Positions 33,311 to 40,833 of a stretch of 59,255 nucleotides of DNA are shown in pieces. The first letter of the stretch is position 1. Each line of letters opens with the position of its first letter. The translations under genes were made by a program, and so were the position numbers. Below the pieces are notes generated by a model that saw nothing but the letters and a program-made list of their open reading frames with translations, had not been told where the DNA came from and did not search any database. The DNA comes from an uncultured Mollicutes bacterium (GTDB lineage: Bacteria > Bacillota_I > Bacilli_A > RFN20 > CAG-826): NCBI GenBank assembly GCA_900542595.1, contig UQOB01000001.1:1-59255 (forward strand), in the 5' to 3' direction.

Positions 33311-35927
33311 ATTTTTGATTTTTCACCTCCGGAAGTTGCATGGTGACGCAGTGGATATTGCCGCCGCCTAAGAGAATCTCCCGGCTTTGGACACCCACTA
33401 CTTCTTTATCTTTAAATATTTCTTTAAAAATTGCTAAGGCTTTTTTGTCATCCGGTATCCCAAATTGGGGAACGATGACAAAATTATCACCTTGGTAGAA
33501 GTTAATGTAAGAGGCGGCTAAACGTCTCCCGGCTACCCGGTTATCTAAGGTCCCTCTTAAATGCTTTAAACCTAAAGCTTCGGTCTCAGTCATAAATAAG
33601 GGGGTTTTGGGAACCGGAACTTTATGAATAATGAGTTTCCGGCCTTTCGCGTCCCTGGCTTTCCTTAAGAATTCATAAGTCATCTTTGAATACTCATACT
33701 GCGGGTCACTGGTGTTATGGCAGTCGGCCATAATGACTTCACCCGGTCTTACGAATTGAACCATGTTATCAACATGTTCATCCGTTTCATCCCCATAGAT
33801 ACCATGCGGTACTAAGATAACTTTCTCTACTCCTAAATATTCTTTCAGGACATCGATGATTTCGTTACGGGTTAAAGAGGGGTTACGGCCCGGGGAAAGT
33901 AAGCACGCTTCGGTCGCGATTAAAGTGCCTTCCCCATCAACAGTAATGGCCCCACCTTCCATGACAAAAGAGGGATGACTATAGGTTAAGAGTTTGAGTC
34001 TCTTACTTAAGACGTAAGCTAAATGGTCATCATCTTTATAGTTCTTATAAAGCCCATCATAAGACCCACCCCAAGCGTTGAATCTAAAGTCAATGGTTCT
34101 TAAGAATTTCCCGTTAGTGACAAATAAGGGAAGGATATCTCTCGCCCAGGCATCGTTATACCTAATGGGGAAAGGTTTAACGTTTTCAAGATTCGAGAAT
34201 TCCGGTGCGACTTCTTGATAGATATCGGGATGGATACCGACATAAACTGGTTCAAATCTTGCGATGGTGGTAATTAAATCCTTAAAACATTTTCTCGCCG
34301 GCACCGCATCATCTCGCCAGGTGTCTTTTCTAAAGGGCAAAAGAACGAAGGTTCCGTGATGTTTATCCCCTTCAAAGGGTAAATAATAGCCATCATTCAT
34401 CGGGAGGGTCTTCCGGTTATCGATATAATCTTCTAAGCGTCTCTTAAAGATATGGAATCTCTTCCATTTCGGAAGATCGATAACTTCAAAACCATCTTTA
34501 TAGGAAGAAAGAATGGTCGTTCTATTCTTCTCATAGTGTTTAACGTGCTCGATTAAGTCCTTCGTCCACACCTCCCCGGGAGCGATAAAAGGAATGCCCG
34601 GCGGATAAATCATCACTTGTTCTTTTGATACTTCCCCGTCCAGCATCTCTAAAGGTAAGACTTTACCGGGGGCTTGGAAGGCTTCCCGGGGCCTCGCTAG
34701 CATGAAGGGGAAGGATTTCTCGAAGTGATGGATGGGATAGGCTAAATCTTTCTTGTAATAGTCTTTGGAAATATCTTTTAAAGCCGCGATAAGTTTCTTG
34801 ATGTGTTCTTCTTTTGTTCCGGTCGCTAAGATGGCCAATATCGCGTACGTCTCCGCGAGTTCCATCTGGATATGGTATTTGGTTCTCAAAAGACGATATA
34901 AAGAGAAACCGTCAATCGTTAAACCATCGAGACCGATGACTAACTTACAAGCATCGAAATCCACTGCTTTTTGGGAGAGGTAATAGTCTTTATCAACCGC
35001 TTTAAAACCGGGAATCTTATTAATTTCTTTTCTGGCGTATTCCCCGTATTCATAGATCTTCTGCATCCGTTTTTTACCCCGGATACTCGTCATATATTCT
35101 CTCGCCCCATCGATGGAAGCTAAGAGCAAGGTGGAAGGAGAAGTACTATTGATAATGTTTAAAGATTTTTGAGCATCTTCCCGACGGAAAAAGCCGTTAT
35201 GACCTAAAAGGACCGAACTTTGGGTCAAGCTACCACCGGTTTTATGGAAACTGACAGATGAAAGGTCCGCTCCGGCGGCCATCGCGGTCATCGGTTGATT
35301 TTCTAAGTAGAAATAAAAGTGGGCGCCATGCGCTTCATCGACTAAAACTGCCATTCCGTGAAGATGAGCGAAGTCGACTAATTCTTTTAACGGCCCGACC
35401 GCGCCAAAATAAGTCGGGTTAATAATAAAGACCGCTTTCGCGGAGCTGTTCTTTAAGATGGCTTTCTTATATTCATCAATCGTCGGTTGGTGAGCAATTT
35501 CTAAATCATAATCGATGTTGGGCATGATATAGATCGGAATCGCCCCGCAGAGGATTAAAGCGTTTAAGATCGATTTATGAATGTTCCTGGGAAGAATGAC
35601 TCTATCACCGGCTTTTAAGGCCGTTAAGAACATCGCGATGATCCCTTCCGAAGTGCCGTTTATCAAAGGAAAAGCATAATCCGCTTTGGTAGCTTCGCTT
35701 AAAAGCTGTTCCATATCGCGGATTACCCCGTTAGGTTTCGCTAAATTATCTAAACCATACGGAGCGTTGATATCGCACTTATAAACATGTTCCCCTAAAA
35801 GCTCGGTCGCTCGGTTCTTGACCCCGCCCATATGGTGACCAGGGACGTCAAAAGGAACGATCGGCTCATTGATATATTTTTTTACAGCATCGATAAAGGG
35901 GGTATCTGTCTGCTTAAGCTTATTCAT
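33300..35927 (-). CDS. Fused arginine decarboxylase - agmatine deiminase
   Basis: An 875-residue two-enzyme fusion. Residues 1 to about 495 are a PLP-dependent Orn/Lys/Arg decarboxylase of the short Firmicute type: FDVPGHHMGG, PLINGTSEGIIAMF, VLVDEAHGAHFYF, the PLP lysine in SVSFHKTGGSLTQS (Lys229) and the C-terminal YPPGIPFIAPGE. Residues about 508-875 are a complete agmatine deiminase: GYYLPFEGDKHHGTFVLLPF, RYNDAWARDILPLFV, VMEGGAITVDGEGT, DETDEHVDNM (His718) and nucleophile Cys860 in LLGGGNIHCVTMQ. No ribosome site precedes the internal Met510, so one polypeptide is likely. With AguB it completes arginine to agmatine to N-carbamoylputrescine to putrescine. Lysine or ornithine as decarboxylase substrate cannot be excluded, but the fusion partner argues for arginine. 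Confidence 0.9.
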   Translation of the reverse strand: MNKLKQTDTPFIDAVKKYINEPIVPFDVPGHHMGGVKNRATELLGEHVYKCDINAPYGLDNLAKPNGVIRDMEQLLSEATKADYAFPLINGTSEGIIAMFLTALKAGDRVILPRNIHKSILNALILCGAIPIYIMPNIDYDLEIAHQPTIDEYKKAILKNSSAKAVFIINPTYFGAVGPLKELVDFAHLHGMAVLVDEAHGAHFYFYLENQPMTAMAAGADLSSVSFHKTGGSLTQSSVLLGHNGFFRREDAQKSLNIINSTSPSTLLLASIDGAREYMTSIRGKKRMQKIYEYGEYARKEINKIPGFKAVDKDYYLSQKAVDFDACKLVIGLDGLTIDGFSLYRLLRTKYHIQMELAETYAILAILATGTKEEHIKKLIAALKDISKDYYKKDLAYPIHHFEKSFPFMLARPREAFQAPGKVLPLEMLDGEVSKEQVMIYPPGIPFIAPGEVWTKDLIEHVKHYEKNRTTILSSYKDGFEVIDLPKWKRFHIFKRRLEDYIDNRKTLPMNDGYYLPFEGDKHHGTFVLLPFRKDTWRDDAVPARKCFKDLITTIARFEPVYVGIHPDIYQEVAPEFSNLENVKPFPIRYNDAWARDILPLFVTNGKFLRTIDFRFNAWGGSYDGLYKNYKDDDHLAYVLSKRLKLLTYSHPSFVMEGGAITVDGEGTLIATEACLLSPGRNPSLTRNEIIDVLKEYLGVEKVILVPHGIYGDETDEHVDNMVQFVRPGEVIMADCHNTSDPQYEYSKMTYEFLRKARDAKGRKLIIHKVPVPKTPLFMTETEALGLKHLRGTLDNRVAGRRLAASYINFYQGDNFVIVPQFGIPDDKKALAIFKEIFKDKEVVGVQSREILLGGGNIHCVTMQLPEVKNQKYEN

Positions 35928-35934
35928 GGCACAT

Positions 35935-35960
35935 ATCTTACTCGTCTTTCAATAGAAAGA
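35935..35960 (-). promoter_or_regulatory. Putative -10 and dyad upstream of the polyamine operon
   Basis: TAAGAT on the minus strand (35940-35935) ends 7 nt before the ATG and no ribosome site is present. Directly upstream TCTTTC-AATA-GAAAGA (35945-35960) is a perfect 6-bp inverted repeat, a possible operator for polyamine- or arginine-responsive control. Confidence 0.35.
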
Positions 35961-35972
35961 TACAAAAGAATA

Positions 35973-36764
35973 TTAATCAAGTAAACCAAATTGACGTAAA
36001 GCCGTCGATAAACCTTTTTCATAAACCGGTTCACTGACGTAATGCGCGACTGCTTTAACTTCTGGCTTCGCGTTACCGAGGGCGACGAAAGTCCCCACGT
36101 GCTTGGCTAAAGAGATGTCTTGCAAATCATCCCCGAAGCCCATGGCTTCTTCTTTCTTAATGCCGTAATGGTTGAGCAATAATTCTAAGGCTGGACCTTT
36201 TTCATGGGGAGCGCTGATGACGTCGCTCGAGAACTTTTCAAAACGGCTGAAGATTAAATTGGGGTTTTCTTTCTTCATAGCCTCATCCGTCTTGTCGTTA
36301 CTAAATAAAGTGAAGCCCGTCACTTCTTGCCCTCGATAAGTTCCATGCGGGGCTTTGACTTCGCTATAGATTTTGTAGAACTCATCATATTCCGGGTTGG
36401 GGGTGCCAAAGAGGATCCTATCCTTTAAACCGATCATTTCAAAACAGAGGTCGTGTTTGGCCGCACTATTGATGAAATTCAAAATATCCTCATGTTTCAC
36501 GAGTATTTTTTTCAAATATTGGTTATCCGTATACACCAGAGCGCCGCTACTGGCCACGTAGCCATCCCAATCAATTCCTAAATCTAAGGTTCCTAATTCT
36601 TTAAAACTTCCATAAGGACGAGAGGTACAGAGGAAGAGAAGAATCTCTGAATGCTCTTTTTGAATCTTCTTTAACGCTTCGATGGTCTCCGGATTAAACC
36701 GGTGATTCTTATGATCAAATAAGGTCCAGTCAATATCAAAAATTAAAGCGCGGTATTTTTTCAT
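35973..36764 (-). CDS. Cof-type HAD hydrolase (subfamily IIB)
   Basis: A 263-residue HAD phosphatase with a C2B cap inserted in the middle (about residues 85-185). Motif I is FDIDWTLFDH: the two Asp residues (10 and 12) are kept, but Trp replaces the usual Gly. Motif II is LCTSRPYGS, motif III lysine in HEKGPALELLL, and motif IV GFGDDLQDISL. Substrates of Cof-like enzymes are usually sugar phosphates or cofactor phosphates. GAGGAG precedes the start, which overlaps the GH2 gene by 4 bp, so a role on sugar phosphate from the glycosidase product is conceivable. Confidence 0.85.
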   Translation of the reverse strand: MKKYRALIFDIDWTLFDHKNHRFNPETIEALKKIQKEHSEILLFLCTSRPYGSFKELGTLDLGIDWDGYVASSGALVYTDNQYLKKILVKHEDILNFINSAAKHDLCFEMIGLKDRILFGTPNPEYDEFYKIYSEVKAPHGTYRGQEVTGFTLFSNDKTDEAMKKENPNLIFSRFEKFSSDVISAPHEKGPALELLLNHYGIKKEEAMGFGDDLQDISLAKHVGTFVALGNAKPEVKAVAHYVSEPVYEKGLSTALRQFGLLD

Positions 36765-38527
36765 TTTATTTTCTCCTCCACCGCGTTTTTAAACGCTTCA
36801 TATACCTCTTGGTTAATCTTCTTTAAATCATCTAAGGGGACTTTCGCAAATGCCCGGTCCATCGTTAAAAGCCCATTCATCTCGCTTTCGACATCGGTGA
36901 ATTGGGTAAAGACTAATTCACTTAAGAATTCTTTTTTAATCAACGGAATAATCTGTTCTTCATAGAGCTTATAAATCTTTTTGATTAAGGTCTTTCGTTT
37001 GAAGAACCGCTTATAGCCGAAGACATGTTTCGCTGATTTATGGTCTTTCACCGCGAAAGAATAACCGCCGAATTCACTTAAAGCTAAAATCCGCTTGTGA
37101 TCACTATTTAATTTTACTTTTCTAAAATAGATATGGTGGCTCGAGAAGTCCCCAACCCCTTGATCAAACCAACCGGAGTTGCTATCGATTAACCGACTAT
37201 CATCCAAAGAACGGAGTTTTTCGGTTAGCCTCATCGTTTCAAATTGCCCCCAGCCTTCATTGAAAAGGGTCCAGATACTGATGCAGGTGATCCCTTTTAA
37301 AAGGTAAACCGTTTCTTCCATTTCTTTTTCAAAATGCTCACGTGACAAAGTGGAATTCCTTCCTAACTTTGTTTTAAAACGATCATCAATTTTAAAAGAT
37401 AAGAACGGAGCTAAAGTCATGTAGAAAGCGGAATATTTATCCCCCGAATTGATAAAGTCTTGATTGACGACGATTCCAAAATAATCGCAGAAATAATAGA
37501 ACCAGGGATTTTCAATCTTGATGTGCTTTCTAATTAAATTAAAACCACCATCTTTGATGAACTTCACATCATCATAGATTGTCTTGATATCTGGCGGGGT
37601 TAAGCCACTTTCAAAGAAGTAGCCTTGGTCGAGAACACCGCTTAACATTATCGGCTTTTCATTAAGGTAAATTAACGAAAAACCACCGACAAATCTTCGT
37701 TCAATTTTTCGAAATCCGAAATGCGTGGTCACTTTATCCGTCCCGGAAGTTAACACTAATTTATATAAAGCGGGGTTATCTGGTGACCAGGGGAAGAAGA
37801 CATCTTTTAAATCTAAGAACATCTTATGAGGGACGTCCCCTTGGCAAGAAAGGATTAAGGTATCCGCGAAATAGATTTCCGCTTTAAGGGGTGCGGGATT
37901 CCCGCCCTTAGCGATAACGTTAATCTCTAACGATTTATCGTCATAGGAAGGTCTAAGGAAGAAGTGTTCAATATAGGAGTCTTTAGGAACGGGTTCCAGA
38001 TAAACCGAACCAAAGATACCGCTGGTTTCGGTGTAAAAGATACCGCTCGGGTGACGGCTTTGTTTTCCCCTTGCAAAGCGGTTATCTTCCACGTCATCTT
38101 TGACAATTACATCGATGACGTTCTCTCTTTGGAAGGGTGTAATTTCAAAGCTGAAAGGGAAATAGCCCCCTTCATGGTGCTCAACAAAGACATTGTTCCA
38201 ATAAACATCGCAGACTTGGTCAACATTTAAGAACTTTAAAAGTAAGAGAGAATCCATGTACTCAGTCGGTAGAAGAATTCTTTTCCGGTAATGAAGATGT
38301 TTCTTCTTTTTATTCTTCTTCCCAATTTCGCTCATCAGGGTTTCCGGGGCGAAAGGCACGACAATTTTCTTCGTTAATTCTTCTTTTAATTCACCATCGG
38401 TAAAATCGAAATCCCAATAACCATCCAATTTTAAAAAGCGTTCACGGATGACATAAGGATTAGGTGGAAGATAAGCTTCATTCAAATCCACCATATCGAC
38501 ATATTTCTCAAAGAGACTAGTTGCCAT
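36761..38527 (-). CDS. Glycoside hydrolase family 2 enzyme
   Basis: A 588-residue GH2 glycosidase without signal peptide, hence cytosolic. It has a jelly-roll sugar-binding domain (about residues 28-180, with LDGYWDFDF), an immunoglobulin-like domain (about 185-275) and a TIM barrel from about 285 carrying the acid/base Glu424 in WTLFNEGWGQFE and the nucleophile Glu485 in ALSEFGGYSF. Known activities in the family are beta-galactosidase, beta-glucuronidase and beta-mannosidase; the substrate cannot be decided. It overlaps a membrane protein gene by 11 bp and is followed by the HAD phosphatase. Confidence 0.87.
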   Translation of the reverse strand: MATSLFEKYVDMVDLNEAYLPPNPYVIRERFLKLDGYWDFDFTDGELKEELTKKIVVPFAPETLMSEIGKKNKKKKHLHYRKRILLPTEYMDSLLLLKFLNVDQVCDVYWNNVFVEHHEGGYFPFSFEITPFQRENVIDVIVKDDVEDNRFARGKQSRHPSGIFYTETSGIFGSVYLEPVPKDSYIEHFFLRPSYDDKSLEINVIAKGGNPAPLKAEIYFADTLILSCQGDVPHKMFLDLKDVFFPWSPDNPALYKLVLTSGTDKVTTHFGFRKIERRFVGGFSLIYLNEKPIMLSGVLDQGYFFESGLTPPDIKTIYDDVKFIKDGGFNLIRKHIKIENPWFYYFCDYFGIVVNQDFINSGDKYSAFYMTLAPFLSFKIDDRFKTKLGRNSTLSREHFEKEMEETVYLLKGITCISIWTLFNEGWGQFETMRLTEKLRSLDDSRLIDSNSGWFDQGVGDFSSHHIYFRKVKLNSDHKRILALSEFGGYSFAVKDHKSAKHVFGYKRFFKRKTLIKKIYKLYEEQIIPLIKKEFLSELVFTQFTDVESEMNGLLTMDRAFAKVPLDDLKKINQEVYEAFKNAVEEKIK

Positions 38528-39332
38528 AAATCTTTATCTGATGTTTACGATACCACTTTTTCAAGGGATAAATTAACCCCGGGTCAAAATTATAGAGAGG
38601 GATTCCCTTCTTCACAAAATATTTCGCCCGCGCGTAGTAAGAGACTTGATTTAGTTTAATGGAAATGAGAATAAAAACAATCAATAAAACCCCAAGTCCC
38701 ACGACTGTCACAATTCTTAAAGGAAGAGTGACACTTTCAATCGGCATAATATAGCCGAGGATCGAACCGTTTAAGATATCGATGATGATCATGCTGTTTC
38801 TTCCAGTAGAATCAGGATAGATGACTTTTTCATAGACGAGTATCGAATAAATAATCATCAAAGCCACCCCGAGGAAAGTGATCCAGATATCTTTCATTTC
38901 ATATAAGCCTAGGTTAAAAAGAATGACTAATCCTAAGAAGAATAAAAGGTTATGTTGGATGATACCGACCACGATATACCAAGTGGTTAAAGTATTAATA
39001 GTCGTTTCTGGGGAAAAGATAGCGCCTACATAATAGCCGATAGCGCTCGCGAAAGCGCAAAATCCCCCGAAGAATCTCGCTTTTTTAACCCCGCTTATTA
39101 AAGTCGCGCTGACGACAAAATAAGAGACATGGCTAAATTCCACCGGGTACATCCCGTTTTGAATGACGCGGTAATAACTAAACTCGGTGGTTTTATAAAG
39201 AAGCATCACGATCGCGATGCTAAAAGCTAGCCAGAAAGATAACTTCTGATGATGTCTTAATAAGATAGCACTGATAAGCATCAAAATCGCTATCCCTAAA
39301 ACTGTAAATGTAAACCACGTCGTCGCTATCAT
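38517..39332 (-). CDS. Seven-TM membrane protein (YwaF/TIGR02206-like)
   Basis: A 271-residue polytopic protein with about seven hydrophobic helices (starting FTVLGIAILMLISAILL) and a basic cytoplasmic end. The layout, with a YPVEFSHVSYFVVSATLI segment after TM2 and a DI-NGS-LGY-MP stretch before the last helices, resembles the YwaF/TIGR02206 family of unknown function. The match is by eye. Perfect TATAAT lies 8 nt before the ATG and there is no ribosome site. First gene of the group with GH2 and HAD. Confidence 0.55.
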   Translation of the reverse strand: MIATTWFTFTVLGIAILMLISAILLRHHQKLSFWLAFSIAIVMLLYKTTEFSYYRVIQNGMYPVEFSHVSYFVVSATLISGVKKARFFGGFCAFASAIGYYVGAIFSPETTINTLTTWYIVVGIIQHNLLFFLGLVILFNLGLYEMKDIWITFLGVALMIIYSILVYEKVIYPDSTGRNSMIIIDILNGSILGYIMPIESVTLPLRIVTVVGLGVLLIVFILISIKLNQVSYYARAKYFVKKGIPLYNFDPGLIYPLKKWYRKHQIKIYGN

Positions 39333-39340
39333 TCAGGGAT

Positions 39341-39346
39341 ATTATA
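39341..39346 (-). promoter_or_regulatory. -10 box of the 38517-39332 gene
   Basis: Perfect TATAAT on the minus strand (39346-39341) ending 8 nt before the ATG, with a T-rich -35 area. It predicts a leader of 0-2 nt. Confidence 0.6.
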
Positions 39347-39362
39347 CCTAATCTTTACAAAC

Positions 39363-39388
39363 GAAAAAAGAGAGGCCGAAGCCTCTCT
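39363..39388 (-). terminator. Intrinsic terminator of hsp20
   Basis: AGAGAGGC / GCCTCTCT (39369-39376 with 39381-39388) around a tetraloop that reads TTCG on the minus strand, followed by TTTTTTCG. It begins 19 bp after the hsp20 stop. Confidence 0.92.
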
Positions 39389-39407
39389 CTTTTAGGAAAG
39401 GAAAACG

Positions 39408-39839
39408 TTATTGAATAGCGATTTCGTGGGGACCTTCTTTTTCTTCCTGCAATTTCTTCGGAAGATTGAGGGTTAAAACACCATTGCTGAAGTTAGCGGT
39501 GACTTTCTTCTCATCGACATCGCCGACATAATAGGTTCTCTGAGCACTGCCTTGGAACCGTTCACGATGGAGGACTTTCTTGTTGTTTTCGTCTTCCTTA
39601 TCTTCGTGGTGAACCTTGATGGTTAAATAGCCATCTTTAAGATGAATCTTGATATTTTCTTTCTTAATGCCCGGAAGATCGACATCTAATTCATAGTGAT
39701 CATTCTTTTCGGAGATATCAGTTTTCATTTCGAGAGCTTTCATTTGCGGAACTTCTTCCGGTAAATAATCATCATCGAAGAGTCCAAGGAACGGATCGAG
39801 GAAGTATCTTTGACGATAGACGGGATAATTCTTTTTCAT
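39408..39839 (-). CDS. Small heat-shock protein Hsp20 family
   Basis: A 143-residue ATP-independent chaperone that holds unfolding proteins. It has an N-terminal arm with YRQRYFLDPFLGLFDDDYLP, an alpha-crystallin domain (about residues 38-130: YELDVDLPGIKKENIKIHLK, DGYLTIKVH, SAQRTYYVGDV, ANFSNGVLTLNLPKK; the GVLTLNLPK is diagnostic) and a C-terminal IXI-like AIQ tail. The start at 39839 follows GGAGG; an upstream in-frame opening runs through the operator and is not used. Two CIRCE elements flank a SigA promoter, so HrcA control is expected. Confidence 0.92.
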   Translation of the reverse strand: MKKNYPVYRQRYFLDPFLGLFDDDYLPEEVPQMKALEMKTDISEKNDHYELDVDLPGIKKENIKIHLKDGYLTIKVHHEDKEDENNKKVLHRERFQGSAQRTYYVGDVDEKKVTANFSNGVLTLNLPKKLQEEKEGPHEIAIQ

Positions 39840-39855
39840 AATTTTGAACCTCCAT

Positions 39856-39882
39856 TTAGCACTCTCGTTTCCCAAGTGCTAA
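39856..39882. promoter_or_regulatory. CIRCE operator 1 (HrcA site)
   Basis: TTAGCACTC, 9 bp, AAGTGCTAA: the classic CIRCE inverted repeat TTAGCACTC-N9-GAGTGCTAA with one mismatch. It lies between the promoter and the hsp20 ribosome site. Confidence 0.93.
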
Positions 39883-39886
39883 CTAT

Positions 39887-39914
39887 ATATTAATGATGCT
39901 TTTAGCAGTGTCAA
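39887..39914 (-). promoter_or_regulatory. hsp20 SigA promoter
   Basis: Minus strand TTGACA (39914-39909), a 16-bp spacer and TAATAT (39892-39887). The -35 box lies within CIRCE 2, and the start site falls at the edge of CIRCE 1. Confidence 0.6.
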
Positions 39915-39928
39915 GTGGTAAGTGCTAA
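39902..39928. promoter_or_regulatory. CIRCE-like operator 2 (HrcA site)
   Basis: TTAGCAGTG, 9 bp, AAGTGCTAA: three mismatches to the CIRCE consensus over 18 arm positions. It covers the hsp20 -35 box and also contains the stop codon of the upstream gene. Confidence 0.7.
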
Positions 39929-40245
39929 ATTTTTGAACTTTTTTGAAAAAGCTTTAATAATTCGGCTTTATAGCTCTTACAGTCTGGTACTAAATAAAAA
40001 CCCCTATTATCATCATTTTTAAGGCTGTCATCGACATTTTGCTGGAGGTGAAAGAGAATGTTATCCACTGCTTCTTCGCTCGTCTTTTCTCCTCTTACAT
40101 ATAAGCTAATTTCGCGTTCAATCTTCTTCCCGAGCTCTTTACTCCCCACCTTAAAGTTCCCTTTATCGATATAAAGGAGCAGATCGTTTTCTAAGAGGTA
40201 ATTCAGCTTCTCCCCCACTTCATTTAATAAACTTTGGATGCTCAT
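39925..40245 (-). CDS. Uncharacterised 106-residue protein
   Basis: A small soluble, mostly helical protein beginning MSIQSLLNEVGEKLNYLLEN, with alternating charged and hydrophobic residues and LYVRGEKTSEEAVDNILFHL in the middle. No family recognised. TATAAA ends 6 nt before the ATG and the ribosome site is at best a partial AGAGAG. Its TAG stop lies inside CIRCE 2 of hsp20, so it is directly upstream of, and probably not co-regulated with, the chaperone. Confidence 0.55.
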   Translation of the reverse strand: MSIQSLLNEVGEKLNYLLENDLLLYIDKGNFKVGSKELGKKIEREISLYVRGEKTSEEAVDNILFHLQQNVDDSLKNDDNRGFYLVPDCKSYKAELLKLFQKSSKI

Positions 40246-40264
40246 CTCTCTTTTATAGGGGGAA

Positions 40265-40290
40265 AAAGAAAAAAGAGCCCGAAGGCTCTT
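40265..40290 (-). terminator. Intrinsic terminator of the 40313-40780 gene
   Basis: AAGAGCC / GGCTCTT (40273-40279 with 40284-40290), tetraloop TTCG on the minus strand, followed by TTTTCTTTTT. It is 22 bp after the stop of the four-TM protein. Confidence 0.9.
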
Positions 40291-40312
40291 TAAATTCTTT
40301 AAATAATTTCTC

Positions 40313-40780
40313 TTATTTCTTGAAAGCTAAGAAGCCGAAGACCCCGCTGATAAGGCCACCGACAATGTTGAGACAGGCCGCGAGAATCGCTCCATAGCTT
40401 AAGGAGTAGTTGGCTTGACCCGGTAAGAAATCACCGATCATTTGTCTTCCTAAGAAGAGGAGGATACCAGCAACAATAGCGAGCACCGCTCCAACCATGT
40501 AGAAGAAACCAGCGAACTTATGGCTGCCTTTGCCCCAGCTGAAGGCCAGAGAAAGAAGGATAACAACCGCGGCGATAATCGTTAAGATAAACGCGGTGAT
40601 CATCCCGCCATTAGCGGTCGCTTGTAACGCTTGATTTCCGAAGGTCCAATCGTAGACGGTCCAACCTTCCCCCGCCCAAGTCACGAGCGGTCCCATCATC
40701 GCTAAAAAGACACCGAGTACAAAGAGTAATGAGATGGATCCCGCGATACCGAGCACATGTGTAGATTTTTTCATATTCAT
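40313..40780 (-). CDS. Uncharacterised four-TM membrane protein
   Basis: A 155-residue integral membrane protein: TM1 about residues 10-33 (LGIAGSISLLFVLGVFLAM), an extracytoplasmic loop rich in Trp and Gly (VTWAGEGWTVYDWTFG), TM2 about 58-80, TM3 about 90-110, and TM4 about 127-152 with YGAILAACLNIVGGLISGVF. No domain recognised. AAGGTAGGA precedes the ATG; it is followed by a strong terminator and appears monocistronic. Confidence 0.65.
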   Translation of the reverse strand: MNMKKSTHVLGIAGSISLLFVLGVFLAMMGPLVTWAGEGWTVYDWTFGNQALQATANGGMITAFILTIIAAVVILLSLAFSWGKGSHKFAGFFYMVGAVLAIVAGILLFLGRQMIGDFLPGQANYSLSYGAILAACLNIVGGLISGVFGFLAFKK

Positions 40781-40818
40781 TCCTACCTTTTAAAGCCTTC
40801 TTATGCTACTACCCAGAC

Positions 40819-40833
40819 CCTTGCTTTGCAAGG
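40819..40833. other. Perfect hairpin abutting the M6 protease stop codon
   Basis: CCTTGC-TTT-GCAAGG, a 6-bp perfect stem with a 3-base loop, immediately after the stop codon of the 40834-42435 gene on the minus strand. No T-run follows, so it may be a 3' stabiliser or part of a weak terminator for the opp operon. Confidence 0.45.

Noticed and set aside
34370..34420. Two separate genes instead of the decarboxylase-deiminase fusion
   Set aside because: No stop, no frameshift and no Shine-Dalgarno before Met510; the strand there reads CCCTCCC, the complement of a ribosome site.
39840..39875. Twelve extra residues at the Hsp20 N-terminus
   Set aside because: They would be encoded across CIRCE 1 and the GGAGG ribosome site; ATG at 39839 fits both.
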